The translations under genes were made by a program, and so were the position numbers. Under the pieces are notes generated by a model. That model saw only the letters and a program-made list of their open reading frames with translations. It had not been told where the DNA came from and did not search any database. From Flavobacterium ranwuense (GTDB lineage: Bacteria; Bacteroidota; Bacteroidia; Flavobacteriales; Flavobacteriaceae), in NCBI RefSeq assembly GCF_004349315.1, contig NZ_SMLH01000001.1, positions 310,001 to 374,000 of the forward strand: DNA of 64,000 nt, written 5' to 3'. This document shows positions 9,134 to 18,400 of this stretch, piece after piece. Numbering within the stretch: position 1 is the first letter of the stretch; each line of letters starts with the position of its first letter.

Positions 9134-10405
9134 TTATACAACATCTAAAGCATTTTCGACCACTTGATATACTTTTTGTAATTGCTCATCGGTAATAATA
9201 TATGGAGGCAGAATGTACACAATATTTCCTACTGGGCGCAGAATTATTCCGTTTTCGATAAAAAAATCATAGAGTTTATTGCGTAATGTTCCATAATAAC
9301 TGGCGGAACTTTCGGTTTTTATTTCTAATGCAAAAATGACACCCAGCACTCGTGTTGTGACCACTTTTGGATGATTTTTAACGCGCTTTTCAAAATTCAG
9401 ATGATTTTGATTGACACGAACTATATTCGTTTGCATTTCATTGGTTTGCAATAATTCTAAACTGGCCAAAGCCGCCGCACAGCCTGTAGGATTTGCAGTG
9501 AATGTGTGACCGTGAAACAAGGCTTTATTGATATCATCGTTATAAAAAGCGTCAAATATGTCTTGTGTAAAAGTGGTAATTGCCATAGGAATAGTTCCTC
9601 CGGTCAACGCTTTGGACAAACACATCATATCTGGTTTTTCTACCAGATAATCCGTTGCAAAAGTTTTTCCGGTTTTCCCAAAACCCGTCATCACTTCATC
9701 TGCAATGGTAAGGACATTATTCTCCTGACAAATTCGCATCAACACATCTAAGGATTCCGGCTCATACATCACCATTCCTGCGGCTCCTTGAACCAATGGC
9801 TCAAAAATAAAACCTGCACAATTGTTATTTTTTATAACGGACTGTAAAGTATCGTAACTTTCCTGCTCCAGTCCTTTAACCGGAACCGGAATACGAACAA
9901 CATCAATGAACATCCCTTGAAAAGCTTGTGTGTAAAACGAAATTCCACTCGCCGCCATAGCCGCAAATGTATCACCGTGAAAAGCATTTTCGAAAGCAAT
10001 TATCGTAGTTTTCTTTTCTCCTTTATTGAAAAAATACTGCAAAGCGACTTTAATCGCGACTTCAACAGCTGTGGAACCATTATCAGAAAAGAAGATTTTC
10101 TGTTGGTTTTTCGGCAAAATTTCCATCAACTTTTCTGCTACTAAAATAGCAGGTTCATGTGTAAATCCACCAAACAATACATGCTCTAATGTGGTGAGTT
10201 GTTTGTAGATCGCATCCGCAATAAATACATTCGAATGTCCATAAGGATTGACCCACCACGAAGCGATTGCATCAATATACTCTTTGTTATTTTCGTCCCA
10301 AAGCAGTGCCCCTTTCCCTTTTTTAATAGCAATTGGTAACGCTGCGGTTTTGTGTTGGGTATACGGATGCCAAAGATATTGGCGGTCTCTTTCTGTTAAA
10401 TTCAT
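9134..10405 (-). CDS. bioA: Adenosylmethionine--8-amino-7-oxononanoate aminotransferase BioA
   Basis: A class III PLP aminotransferase of 423 aa, full length for BioA. It converts KAPA to DAPA using S-adenosylmethionine as amino donor. The N-terminus LWHPYTQH is diagnostic of BioA. The PLP lysine is in LSKALTGG, preceded by the Asp of IADEVMTGFGKTG, and GHTFTANPTGCAA is the conserved late motif. It lies between bioD (63 bp upstream) and the ketoacyl synthase on the same strand, in the order bioF-DUF2007-bioD-bioA-KAS. Confidence 0.95.
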   Translation of the reverse strand: MNLTERDRQYLWHPYTQHKTAALPIAIKKGKGALLWDENNKEYIDAIASWWVNPYGHSNVFIADAIYKQLTTLEHVLFGGFTHEPAILVAEKLMEILPKNQQKIFFSDNGSTAVEVAIKVALQYFFNKGEKKTTIIAFENAFHGDTFAAMAASGISFYTQAFQGMFIDVVRIPVPVKGLEQESYDTLQSVIKNNNCAGFIFEPLVQGAAGMVMYEPESLDVLMRICQENNVLTIADEVMTGFGKTGKTFATDYLVEKPDMMCLSKALTGGTIPMAITTFTQDIFDAFYNDDINKALFHGHTFTANPTGCAAALASLELLQTNEMQTNIVRVNQNHLNFEKRVKNHPKVVTTRVLGVIFALEIKTESSASYYGTLRNKLYDFFIENGIILRPVGNIVYILPPYIITDEQLQKVYQVVENALDVV

Positions 10406-10468
10406 TTGGATGATGATTGTAGATTTTTGATTTAGCTATTAGCTTCTAGTCATTGCTATTGATTTTTA

Positions 10469-11089
10469 CTATTGCAATTGCAGAAGGTCTTCTCGAAACA
10501 AATCGGCGTATTCTTTTATTACATTTTGATCAAAATAAGGCTCTTGTACTATTCTTCCAATGCAGTTCAAACCTGTTTTATTCAAAATTATTTTTTCGGT
10601 AGCTTTATTTTCATCACCAGAAAAAACAATTCCAGCAATAGTAATTTTTCGATTCTGCAAAACTTCAACCGTCAATAAGGTATGATTAATACTTCCCAAA
10701 TAATGACGGGAAACTACAATTACTTTATAATCCGGTTGAATCAAATCAATCACACAATCGTTCGCATTTAACGGAACAAAAACGCCTCCCGCACCTTCAA
10801 CGACCAAATGATTCTCTGTTTTAGGTTCTATGATTTCATTTAAATCAATAGTAATACCATCTAATTCAGCAGCGAGATGTGGACTCGCAGCAGTATTCAA
10901 AGCGTAACTATTGGAATGAACTACCGTCTTTTCATTAGATAAAAAACATTTGATTTTATGACTATCAGAATTTTCTAAATCGCCGGCTTGAATAGGTTTC
11001 CAGTAATCAGCTTCCAAAGCTTCTGTTATAATAGCTGATGCGATGGTTTTACCTACATCGGTTCCAATTCCTGTGATGAATAGTTTCAT
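10469..11089 (-). CDS. bioD: Dethiobiotin synthetase BioD
   Basis: A 206-aa P-loop carboxylase that closes the ureido ring of dethiobiotin from DAPA, CO2 and ATP. The P-loop GIGTDVGKT is at residues 7-15, the substrate-binding KPIQAGD follows at about 36-42, and VEGAGGVFVPL is the second conserved motif. It begins right after the DUF2007 gene (stop at 11090, ATG at 11089), which indicates tight cotranscription. Confidence 0.95.
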   Translation of the reverse strand: MKLFITGIGTDVGKTIASAIITEALEADYWKPIQAGDLENSDSHKIKCFLSNEKTVVHSNSYALNTAASPHLAAELDGITIDLNEIIEPKTENHLVVEGAGGVFVPLNANDCVIDLIQPDYKVIVVSRHYLGSINHTLLTVEVLQNRKITIAGIVFSGDENKATEKIILNKTGLNCIGRIVQEPYFDQNVIKEYADLFREDLLQLQ

Positions 11090-11500
11090 TTAATTAAATT
11101 CAAATTTACACTTATTGCATTTATACTTATGTTTCGAATAAAAAGGTATTATGACAAAAAGAAGTGAAAAAATAAATGAGAAAAATGATTTTAAATCATT
11201 AATAGAAGTTACCATATTGATTTGTTCAATACCGCACTTAGGACATTTAATCAGTTGGTTTTTTTCATTCAACGAATATTCGCTAACTTGAGAAAGAATC
11301 TCATTTGCTTCAGCAAAATTTTCATTTTTCACAAAAAGTTTTACCCCACCAATAGCATTACTGTACAATGGATTTGTATCAACAGTATTATTATCTCTTA
11401 TAAAAACTTCAATTCCTTCGGACTCTAATTTTCCTTTAAAAATTATCGCTTCTGATGAATATTGATACCTTCTAATTAATTTAAAAATAGATTTTTCCAT
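11090..11500 (-). CDS. DUF2007-type protein with zinc ribbon and membrane segment
   Basis: A 136-aa protein. The N-terminal ~70 residues (YQYSSEAIIFKGKLESEGIEVFIRDNN, then VKLFVKNENFAEANEILSQ) match the DUF2007 'putative signal transducing protein' fold. CPKCG and CNKC pairs flank a hydrophobic segment (SFFSFIFSLLFVIIPF), suggesting a zinc ribbon split by one membrane helix. ATG 11500 is preferred over a TTG at 11515 because it avoids overlap with bioF. It sits inside the biotin operon between bioF and bioD, but its role there is unknown. Confidence 0.7.
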   Translation of the reverse strand: MEKSIFKLIRRYQYSSEAIIFKGKLESEGIEVFIRDNNTVDTNPLYSNAIGGVKLFVKNENFAEANEILSQVSEYSLNEKNQLIKCPKCGIEQINMVTSINDLKSFFSFIFSLLFVIIPFYSKHKYKCNKCKFEFN

Positions 11501-11504
11501 AGTA

Positions 11505-12644
11505 TTAAAACACAAAAGTACGTAACAAAGCTAAGACTTCTGATATTTCTTCTTTTGAATTATAACTGTGCAGACAAAAACGCAAACGTTCCTGCCCTTC
11601 GGGAACAGTTGGCGAAAGTATGGCTTTGACATCAAATCCTTTTTCCTGTAGTTGGTTGGCGATTGCTTTTACTTTTTCATTTCCTGGAATGATAGCGGAT
11701 TGTATAGCCGATTTGCTTCGGACAAAAATCTGCTTTAATCCTAACATATTCTTTTCCTGATTGAAATGAATGATGTTTTCTCGAAGTATTTCTATGTTTT
11801 TTTTCTCTTTTTCTAAATAGTTATACGCAACTAAAATCGTGGCGACAGAATGTGGCGAAAGCCCTGTAGTATATATGAAACTTCGGGCAAAATTTACTAA
11901 ATAATCCCTCAATTCAACTGAACCTAAAATTGCGGCACCGTGACATCCCAATCCTTTCCCGAAAGTCATAATACGGGCAAAAACATGATCTTGCAAACCC
12001 AGCATTTGAACGAATCCCTCACCTTTTGAACCAAAAACCCCCAAACCATGCGCTTCATCAATAATTAAATAACAATTGTGCTTAGTAGATATTTGAGCCA
12101 ATTCTTCTAGATTTGGACAATCTCCATCCATAGAAAAAACAGATTCGGTAACGATATAAATAATGGTATTTGGATTCCGTATAATCAACTTTTCTAGATC
12201 TTCGAAATCATTATGACTGAATTTATAGGCTTTGGCATTCGATAATTGAATTCCGTCACGAATAGAGGCATGACACAATTCATCGTATAAAATCAAATCG
12301 TCTTTTTGTGGAACTGAGCTAAAGAATCCAATATTGGCATCGTAACCCGAATTAAAAATTAACGTCGTTTCTGATTGATGGAAATTAGCAATGAAATCTT
12401 CAGCTTCTTGATACAGTTTATGATTTCCAGTTAACAATCGAGAACCGGTTACTCCGTTTTGAATAATCTTATTACTAATTAAATACTGATGCGTTTCATT
12501 AAAAATAATTTTCGATTGAGAGAAACCCAAGTAATCATTGGAAGAAAAATCAATCCTTTTACTTGACAAAGGCAATTTTCGCAAAGCATTATTTTGTATA
12601 CGGGTTTCAAGTTTAGCGGATAGATTTTCTGGAAAATGTTTCAT
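11505..12644 (-). CDS. bioF: 8-amino-7-oxononanoate synthase BioF
   Basis: A 379-aa PLP-dependent alpha-oxoamine synthase that condenses pimeloyl-ACP (or -CoA) with L-alanine to give KAPA, the first committed step of biotin ring formation. It shows IDFSSNDYLGFS near the N-terminus, GSRLLTGN, the Asp/His of IIDEAHGLGVFG, and the PLP lysine in MTFGKGLGCHGAA. It is the first gene of the operon. The start at ATG 12644 gives the usual N-terminus. The flavobacterial -7 box TATTTTTG lies only 6 nt upstream, so the message may be nearly leaderless. Confidence 0.95.
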   Translation of the reverse strand: MKHFPENLSAKLETRIQNNALRKLPLSSKRIDFSSNDYLGFSQSKIIFNETHQYLISNKIIQNGVTGSRLLTGNHKLYQEAEDFIANFHQSETTLIFNSGYDANIGFFSSVPQKDDLILYDELCHASIRDGIQLSNAKAYKFSHNDFEDLEKLIIRNPNTIIYIVTESVFSMDGDCPNLEELAQISTKHNCYLIIDEAHGLGVFGSKGEGFVQMLGLQDHVFARIMTFGKGLGCHGAAILGSVELRDYLVNFARSFIYTTGLSPHSVATILVAYNYLEKEKKNIEILRENIIHFNQEKNMLGLKQIFVRSKSAIQSAIIPGNEKVKAIANQLQEKGFDVKAILSPTVPEGQERLRFCLHSYNSKEEISEVLALLRTFVF

Positions 12645-12650
12645 AGTTAG

Positions 12651-12658
12651 CAAAAATA
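12651..12658 (-). promoter_or_regulatory. Putative -7 box of the biotin operon
   Basis: On the minus strand TATTTTTG matches the flavobacterial -7 consensus TAnnTTTG. It ends 6 nt before the bioF ATG at 12644, which predicts a very short or absent 5' leader. Confidence 0.45.
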
Positions 12659-12939
12659 AGCATCTTTTTCGGTTTATGGATTTTGTGTCATTTTTGTTTG
12701 CTGATTTCTTTAAAGGAATGGATTTTGAAATAGTAATTCTAATTCCGAATCAAATTTCAGCATTCATAAAAATCAAATTGTTCGAAAATTAACATTTGCA
12801 TAAAAGCAATCAAAATAAAACTAGTAAATATTTTCGAAAACGGTTTCGATTTATAACTTTCACAAAGTTGTGTTAAAAAAAACTTAAAATTAATAACGAA
12901 GCTGTTAATCCATGAAATAGTTTTCTACTTTCGGCAAAT

Positions 12940-13479
12940 ATGAAACGAATTGCATCACTTTTCTTATTAGTAACGTTGTTTTACAACGTGATGGGATACT
13001 ATCTGATGTTTGCTTATCAAGAAGAGCAAGCGTGGGTATCTTCTATGGAAAAAAGACAGGATTCTGAGTTTCAAGTAATCCAATTAAATGCAACTTTATA
13101 CTCCTTTATCGAAGACACTGAATTTGAGTATGTAAATGAAGATGTGGTTATCAACAATAAAAGCTACCATATTTTCAAGAAGAGAATTCAAAACAACATC
13201 CTAAGTCTGTATTACCTGCGCAATTCACACCAAGACGCAATAAGTCAGGATTTAAAAGATATTGTTGACAACCAATTATTCAACGGATCTTCATCAAAAG
13301 AGTCTCCAGTCAAAAAATTACTAAAATCTTTCCAAAAAGATTACGTTGCAAATAGCGCTGTTTGTTTCACTTTTTCTCTTGAAAAAGAAGCAGAAGTTGT
13401 TGTCCTTAATGGAAACCCTATAGAGTCTTTACACTCAGGACACCTTACCTTATCCTACACACCACCGGATTTCGTTTAA
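12940..13479 (+). CDS. Small exported or membrane-anchored protein, unknown function
   Basis: A 179-aa protein I do not recognise. Residues 1-24 are hydrophobic and could be a signal peptide or membrane anchor; the remainder is a hydrophilic periplasmic-type domain. The second half contains an alternation of Lys/Ser loops and short strands (SAVCFTFSLEKEAEVVVLNG). TACTTTCG (12926-12933), one mismatch from TAnnTTTG, ends 6 nt before the ATG. The following 440 bp hold no clear gene. It may be linked to the envelope cluster downstream, but nothing proves that. Confidence 0.6.
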   Translation: MKRIASLFLLVTLFYNVMGYYLMFAYQEEQAWVSSMEKRQDSEFQVIQLNATLYSFIEDTEFEYVNEDVVINNKSYHIFKKRIQNNILSLYYLRNSHQDAISQDLKDIVDNQLFNGSSSKESPVKKLLKSFQKDYVANSAVCFTFSLEKEAEVVVLNGNPIESLHSGHLTLSYTPPDFV

Positions 13480-13966
13480 ATCTTCTTTCATTTTAGTGGA
13501 ATCATTCACTTTTATCTGGCATTTGTAAAGTCAAGGTAATTCACGATTGTTTTTAGCTAAATCTGTATTTATTACACCCGTTTTTATTAGAAATTATACC
13601 TGTTATAAATACAAAACAGTCTTTTGTATTTTCCGAATTCATTTTTCGTGAATCATTTCGTAACCCTGTTTTATATTTCTATTCTGGTATATTTTGTACA
13701 ACTAGCTTTCAGAATCGTGACTTAAATTCATTTGCAAATTCAAAAATGGATTTCTAAAAAGAGTTCTTTATTTCAAAGGCAACCTTTAATCTATCTATTT
13801 TGCCTTGTAAAATCAAACAAAAATTTGGTGAAAGCCAATAGCAAATCTTGTTTTACAACGACAATACCTATCAACTAACTTATATTTTTTTAATGCCAAC
13901 CTTCTTTTTGGAAAGAAGTCATTGTTAGCATATTTTATATCATTAACCATTCTAAAAACCAAAAAC
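13480..13966. other. Long AT-rich noncoding spacer
   Basis: About 490 bp between the small exported protein and the first outer-membrane barrel gene. I see no convincing ORF, strong hairpin terminator or repeat in it. It probably contains the promoter of the 13967-17742 cluster, but no clear TAnnTTTG box was found close to the chosen start. Confidence 0.4.
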
Positions 13967-15172
13967 TTGAAAAATTTATCAGCTTTACAATCCGTTTGTG
14001 TTTTTATCCTATTCCTTACAATTGTTTTTAGCTCCCAAAATATGTCTGCACAAGGTTGCGTCGCTGTCCGCCAAATGGGAGGACAAAACATGAATTCTTC
14101 AAATTCTTATAATTTAAGCGAAGGCGAATTTCAAGTAGGTGCTAATTATCGCTATTTCCACTCTTGGAGACATTTTGTAGGCAAAGAAGAACAGCTACAT
14201 CGCCAAACAACTGGAGGCGGATTTGACGCAAACGGTAAAGAACGTGGTAATGCAGTAAATATCTATTCCCATGCTGTCGATTTAAACATTTCATACGGAT
14301 TGACAGACCGAATTCAGTTGAATGCAACATTACCTTATGTAAACAATGAGCGCTCTCAAATATTAAGACAAACTACTCCTGTGAAAAACACGTACCGCTA
14401 TAGTGTTTATGCTGACGGCATTGCTGATGCTCGTTTGAGCGTTAACTATTGGGTTGTTGATCCAAAAAAGGCAAAAAAAGGAAACATTATGGTAGGATTA
14501 GGTGTGAAATTAAACAATGGCAGTCATGATGAAATGGATGAGGCACCACAAACCGATGGAACCACTAAAAGTGTTGTAATGGATCAAGCGATTCAACCCG
14601 GTGATGGAGGTGTTGGTTTTTCAGTAGAACTACAAGCATTCCGACAGTTAACAGGACGGCTTTATGGTTTTGCTAACGGCTATTATTTATTTAATCCAAG
14701 TGAATCAAACGGCACCTTTAAATCAGCCCCAAAAGCAGGTTTGGGTGGATACAATGTTTATGCCTCTCCCGATCAATATTTTGGACGTGCAGGTTTCATG
14801 GCTGCAGTGGATAAAAAAGAAAACTTTACTGTTTCATTAGCGGGACGATTTGAAGGAATTCCTGCCTATGATACCTTTGGCGGTCAAGTGGCATATCGCC
14901 GTCCTGGGTATGTTATTGCAGTTGAATATGGCTTTTCATATCGTATAGGTAAACATGGTTTCAGTCTTTATATCCCTTACAATGTTGTGAAAAATCGCAT
15001 TCAAAGCGCAGCCGATATTGCTGATCAAAATTTGCAGAATTCAGTAATTACAGATCCAACAAAATATGTACATGTGCAAGGCGATGCGGCATTTGCCGAC
15101 TACTCTATCAATGTGGGTTATTCGTATCGTTTCAATTTGAACAAAAAAATGAAAATGACGATGAAGCATTAG
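13967..15172 (+). CDS. Outer-membrane beta-barrel protein, transporter-like
   Basis: About 401 aa from TTG 13967. An N-terminal signal peptide (LKNLSALQS then a hydrophobic core, ending NMSAQG) leads to a mature protein beginning GCVAVRQMGG. The remainder is alternating amphipathic strands with aromatic residues, ending in an aromatic-rich barrel strand (YSINVGYSYRFNL). GLTDRIQLNATLPYV is typical of the 'transporter'/phenol-degradation MetA-like barrels. The start is uncertain: TTG 13922 is also open, and ATG 14042 would remove the signal peptide. It resembles the next gene product and is the first of a cluster with it, a haloperoxidase-like lipoprotein and a DoxX-like protein. The transported substrate is unknown. 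Confidence 0.65.
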   Translation: MKNLSALQSVCVFILFLTIVFSSQNMSAQGCVAVRQMGGQNMNSSNSYNLSEGEFQVGANYRYFHSWRHFVGKEEQLHRQTTGGGFDANGKERGNAVNIYSHAVDLNISYGLTDRIQLNATLPYVNNERSQILRQTTPVKNTYRYSVYADGIADARLSVNYWVVDPKKAKKGNIMVGLGVKLNNGSHDEMDEAPQTDGTTKSVVMDQAIQPGDGGVGFSVELQAFRQLTGRLYGFANGYYLFNPSESNGTFKSAPKAGLGGYNVYASPDQYFGRAGFMAAVDKKENFTVSLAGRFEGIPAYDTFGGQVAYRRPGYVIAVEYGFSYRIGKHGFSLYIPYNVVKNRIQSAADIADQNLQNSVITDPTKYVHVQGDAAFADYSINVGYSYRFNLNKKMKMTMKH

Positions 15173-15275
15173 ATTTAAATCAATACTGAAGATAAAAACG
15201 CTTTAGTTATTTTAAAAAACACTTCTAACACCAAAAAACCAGATATGCTATTTCAAAATCAAACCATTTATTAAA

Positions 15276-16199
15276 ATGAAAAAAATTTACCTGATTTACC
15301 TACTCGCAGTTCCTTTTTTCATGAATGCCCAAACTGATATTGACGGCATCATGATGAACAAAAATAATTTTTGCGTTGGAGCAATATATCAATACAGCAG
15401 TTGGGATGAGTATTGGGAAGGAGACTTTAAAAGAGAGAATCTAAATCTTGGTACCGTATCAACAAGAGCCATTGGCCTCATGGGAAACTATGGCATCTCA
15501 GATAAACTGAATGCAATCTTTAGTGTGCCCTATATTGAAACCAATGCTTCTGCAGGAACCATGAAAGGTCAAAAGGGAATACAAGACCTTTCGCTTACAC
15601 TAAAATACATGCCTTTAGAGAAAACAATAGGAGAGGCAACTTATTCCATTTATGCATTGGGAAGTTTTACTACTCCTCTATCCAATTATTCTGCTGATTA
15701 TTTACCTTTGAGCCTTGGTTTAAAAAGCAAAACAGTTTCATTGCGCTTAATGGGTGATTATCAAAGAGGAAATTTCTTTACTACAATCTCAGGTGCTTAT
15801 GTAAAAAGAGCCAACATAACTATCGATAGAAATGCCTATCTCACTGACGAAATGCATTATACGAATGAAGTCGATATGCCTGATGCTATTTCGATAAATT
15901 TTAGAGCCGGTTATCGTTCTAATAGATTGATTGCCGAATTTATAATAGACAATTGGGTAACACAATCCGGAGGATTTGACATTACAAAAAACAATATGCC
16001 TTTTCCAAGTAATACCATGAATGCATTAAAATATGGTATTAATTCAAAATATACATTTAAAAAAATACCAGAATTATCTCTTGTAGGTGGTTATAACTAT
16101 GTAGCAGAAGGAAGAAACGTTGGAAAATCAGACACCTTCTATGGCGGTGTATTTTATGTGATTAATTTTAAAAAAACAAGTCCCCAAGATGAAAAATAA
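15276..16199 (+). CDS. Second outer-membrane beta-barrel protein of the haloperoxidase cluster
   Basis: A 307-aa protein with a signal peptide (about 1-18, FMNAQ). A barrel-like body carries MGNYGISDKLNAIFSVPYIETNAS, parallel to ISYGLTDRIQLNATLPYVNN in the preceding protein, so the two are probably distant paralogues. It ends in an amphipathic strand (GGVFYVINF). Its 3' end overlaps the next gene by 11 bp, which argues for translational coupling to the haloperoxidase-like lipoprotein. The function is probably outer-membrane passage or docking, with an unknown substrate. Confidence 0.65.
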   Translation: MKKIYLIYLLAVPFFMNAQTDIDGIMMNKNNFCVGAIYQYSSWDEYWEGDFKRENLNLGTVSTRAIGLMGNYGISDKLNAIFSVPYIETNASAGTMKGQKGIQDLSLTLKYMPLEKTIGEATYSIYALGSFTTPLSNYSADYLPLSLGLKSKTVSLRLMGDYQRGNFFTTISGAYVKRANITIDRNAYLTDEMHYTNEVDMPDAISINFRAGYRSNRLIAEFIIDNWVTQSGGFDITKNNMPFPSNTMNALKYGINSKYTFKKIPELSLVGGYNYVAEGRNVGKSDTFYGGVFYVINFKKTSPQDEK

Positions 16200-17742
16200 G
16201 ATACAAAAAAAAGCCTGTACTACTCTTCTGGCAATATTTCTTGCCTGTGCCTATTCGTGTAGTGATGACATTATTGAACGAAACGAATTTGAAGCCTTAA
16301 ATCCTACTAATACAGACGATTTGGCTGGAAATTGGAAAACTTTTTTATTGACCGCTCCCAATGAATTCCTCTTAGAGGCACCCATTGCAACAAATACACC
16401 GGCATTTACCAGAGAAATTAACGAAATAAAAAGTTACCAAACCAATATATCAGAAAATCAAAAAAAGATAATAAAATATTGGAGTGCAGGTGGTGTTTTA
16501 CGCTGGAATGAAATCATGCGAACTTTAGTAGCCAGACATAATCGTCCACCCTATCAAAACGAAGATGGCACTTACCCTGCACCATCGGCGGCAAATCCAT
16601 TTGCGAATCCACAATTTCCTTTTTCAAATCCACCTTATGCAGCCAGAGCCTACGCCTATGTAAGTGCCGCACAATATGATGCAATGGTGGCTACTTGGTA
16701 TTATAAAAAACTATACAATAGAGCCGCACCGTTTACCGTGGATGCAACTTTACAAGTGTTAATTCCAAAAAGCACTATGCCTTCCTATCCTTCAGAAGAT
16801 GGTGTATTGTCCGGTGTTACAGTTGAATTATTAAAATTATTGTTCCCAACCGAAATCGCATACATTGATGGAAAAGCGGAAGAACAAAAACTATATCGTA
16901 TCATTAGTGGTGCCAATGTTAGAAGTGATATCGATGCCGGTATCATTTTAGGAAGAAAGATTGCAACCAAATTTATTGCAAGAGCTGGAGCTGATGGAGC
17001 TGGAGCTGCGATAGGAAACCAAGCGCTTTGGACACAATTAGAAACACAAACTGCAGCCACTGGAGAAACGCCTTGGATGTCATTAGATTTACCTGCAAGA
17101 CCACCAATGCTACCATTATTTGGCAAAGTAAAATCGTTTCTAATGACTCCTGAAATGGTTGTTGCCAGCCGGCCAGTTCCTCCACCGTCTACAAAATCAG
17201 AACAATTTGCTAAAGAATTGGCAGAAATAAAAGATTATGGTACTAATCCATCTAGAAAAAACATGGAAATCGTTGCTTTTTGGGCTGATGGGGTAGGAAC
17301 TTATACACCACCCGGTCATTGGAATGCTATTGCAGCTGAAGCATTTGTAGAACAAAATTATAGTGAAGTACGATGGGCAAGAAATATGGCGCTATTGAAT
17401 ATTGCAATGATGGATGCCGCTATTAGCTGTTGGGACGCAAAGTACACTTATTTTAATCCAAGGCCATCACAACTGGATCCTTCTATAAAAACAATGACTG
17501 GAGTTCCAAATTTCCCTTCTTATGTGTCAGGACATTCTACTTTTAGCGGCGCAGCCTGTGTTGTTTTATCCCATATCATTCCTGCAAAAGCGCAAAATTT
17601 TATAAATATGGAAAAAGAAGCTTCAGATTCAAGAATGTTTGGTTGCATTCATTACAGAAGTGACTGTGAAAAAGGGCTTGAATTAGGAGAAAAAGTAGGT
17701 GGCTTTGCTGTAGCAAGAGCCATTATTGATGGTGCTGAATAA
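16189..17742 (+). CDS. Vanadium-dependent haloperoxidase/PAP2-family lipoprotein
   Basis: A 517-aa lipoprotein: the signal peptide ends in the lipobox AYSC followed by SDD. The C-terminal part keeps the full vanadate/phosphate-binding signature K-x6-RP, SGH, SR-x5-H-x3-D: K418, R425-P426, S447-G448-H449, S481-R482, H488 and D492. Such proteins either oxidise halides with H2O2 through bound vanadate, or act as acid phosphatases; sequence alone does not separate the two. It is anchored in the envelope, probably facing the periplasm or cell surface. The ATG overlaps the preceding barrel gene, and a terminator follows at 17809. Confidence 0.82.
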   Translation: MKNKIQKKACTTLLAIFLACAYSCSDDIIERNEFEALNPTNTDDLAGNWKTFLLTAPNEFLLEAPIATNTPAFTREINEIKSYQTNISENQKKIIKYWSAGGVLRWNEIMRTLVARHNRPPYQNEDGTYPAPSAANPFANPQFPFSNPPYAARAYAYVSAAQYDAMVATWYYKKLYNRAAPFTVDATLQVLIPKSTMPSYPSEDGVLSGVTVELLKLLFPTEIAYIDGKAEEQKLYRIISGANVRSDIDAGIILGRKIATKFIARAGADGAGAAIGNQALWTQLETQTAATGETPWMSLDLPARPPMLPLFGKVKSFLMTPEMVVASRPVPPPSTKSEQFAKELAEIKDYGTNPSRKNMEIVAFWADGVGTYTPPGHWNAIAAEAFVEQNYSEVRWARNMALLNIAMMDAAISCWDAKYTYFNPRPSQLDPSIKTMTGVPNFPSYVSGHSTFSGAACVVLSHIIPAKAQNFINMEKEASDSRMFGCIHYRSDCEKGLELGEKVGGFAVARAIIDGAE

Positions 17743-17808
17743 ATAATAATGATACGGTTGATAATCTGTTTTAATGGTTTGTTTTAATATTACATTTTAT
17801 CAATTACA

Positions 17809-17845
17809 GCCTAGCAGGCGTTGGAAACCTGTTAGGCTTTTATTT
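17809..17845 (+). terminator. Terminator after the haloperoxidase gene
   Basis: GCCTAGCAGG (17809-17818) pairs with CCTGTTAGGC (17828-17837) with one mismatch around a 9-nt loop, followed by a T-rich tract. It separates the haloperoxidase gene from the DoxX-like gene, allowing partial or full termination. Confidence 0.8.
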
Positions 17846-17932
17846 TTTAAGTTTTAAACTTTAAAATAAAACAACCGCTTTGCTGATATTCAAAAAAAGG
17901 GCAAGTGTAACAATACATTCAACTACTTCATT

Positions 17933-18400
17933 ATGAAAAAAACATTCAAATTCTTTTATTTTAGATTTAGCAAAAAAATAGAAAAACACAGCATCAACAT
18001 GATGCGATTTTCTCTCGCCATCGTTTATGGCTGGTTTGGTGCTTTAAAAATTTTCGGTATGAGTCCTGCCGGTGAATTAGTAGAACAAACTGTTTATTGG
18101 TTTAAACCCGAAATATTTATTCCAATTCTTGGCATCGGTGAAGTAATTATTGGTCTCGGATTGCTCCTAAAACGATTCATTCCTTATACTGTTCCGCTAT
18201 TATTAATGCATATGGCAGTCACATTTTTCCCTGTTTTTATTCTAAAAACCATCTGTTTTGATGTTTTTCCATATCGCCCTACATTGGCTGGGCAATACAT
18301 AATTAAAAATCTTATTCTAATTTCAGGAGCCCTTGTAATTGCCGGGAAATACAATGAAAAATATTATGTCAAAATGGATTCAAAACTAATTACAAAATAA
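17933..18400 (+). CDS. DoxX-like integral membrane protein
   Basis: A 155-aa protein with about four hydrophobic segments, including MRFSLAIVYGWFGALKIFGM, FIPILGIGEVIIGLGLLL, VPLLLMHMAVTFFPVFIL and IIKNLILISGALVIAGKY. The first helix with a polar FGALKI turn and the GxGEVxIGLGLL phrase are typical of the DoxX/DoxD-like family. Some members pair with secreted oxidoreductases or thiosulfate:quinone chemistry. Position after the haloperoxidase-like lipoprotein suggests redox support, but a terminator lies between them. The family call is fairly safe; the role is inferred. Confidence 0.65.
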   Translation: MKKTFKFFYFRFSKKIEKHSINMMRFSLAIVYGWFGALKIFGMSPAGELVEQTVYWFKPEIFIPILGIGEVIIGLGLLLKRFIPYTVPLLLMHMAVTFFPVFILKTICFDVFPYRPTLAGQYIIKNLILISGALVIAGKYNEKYYVKMDSKLITK

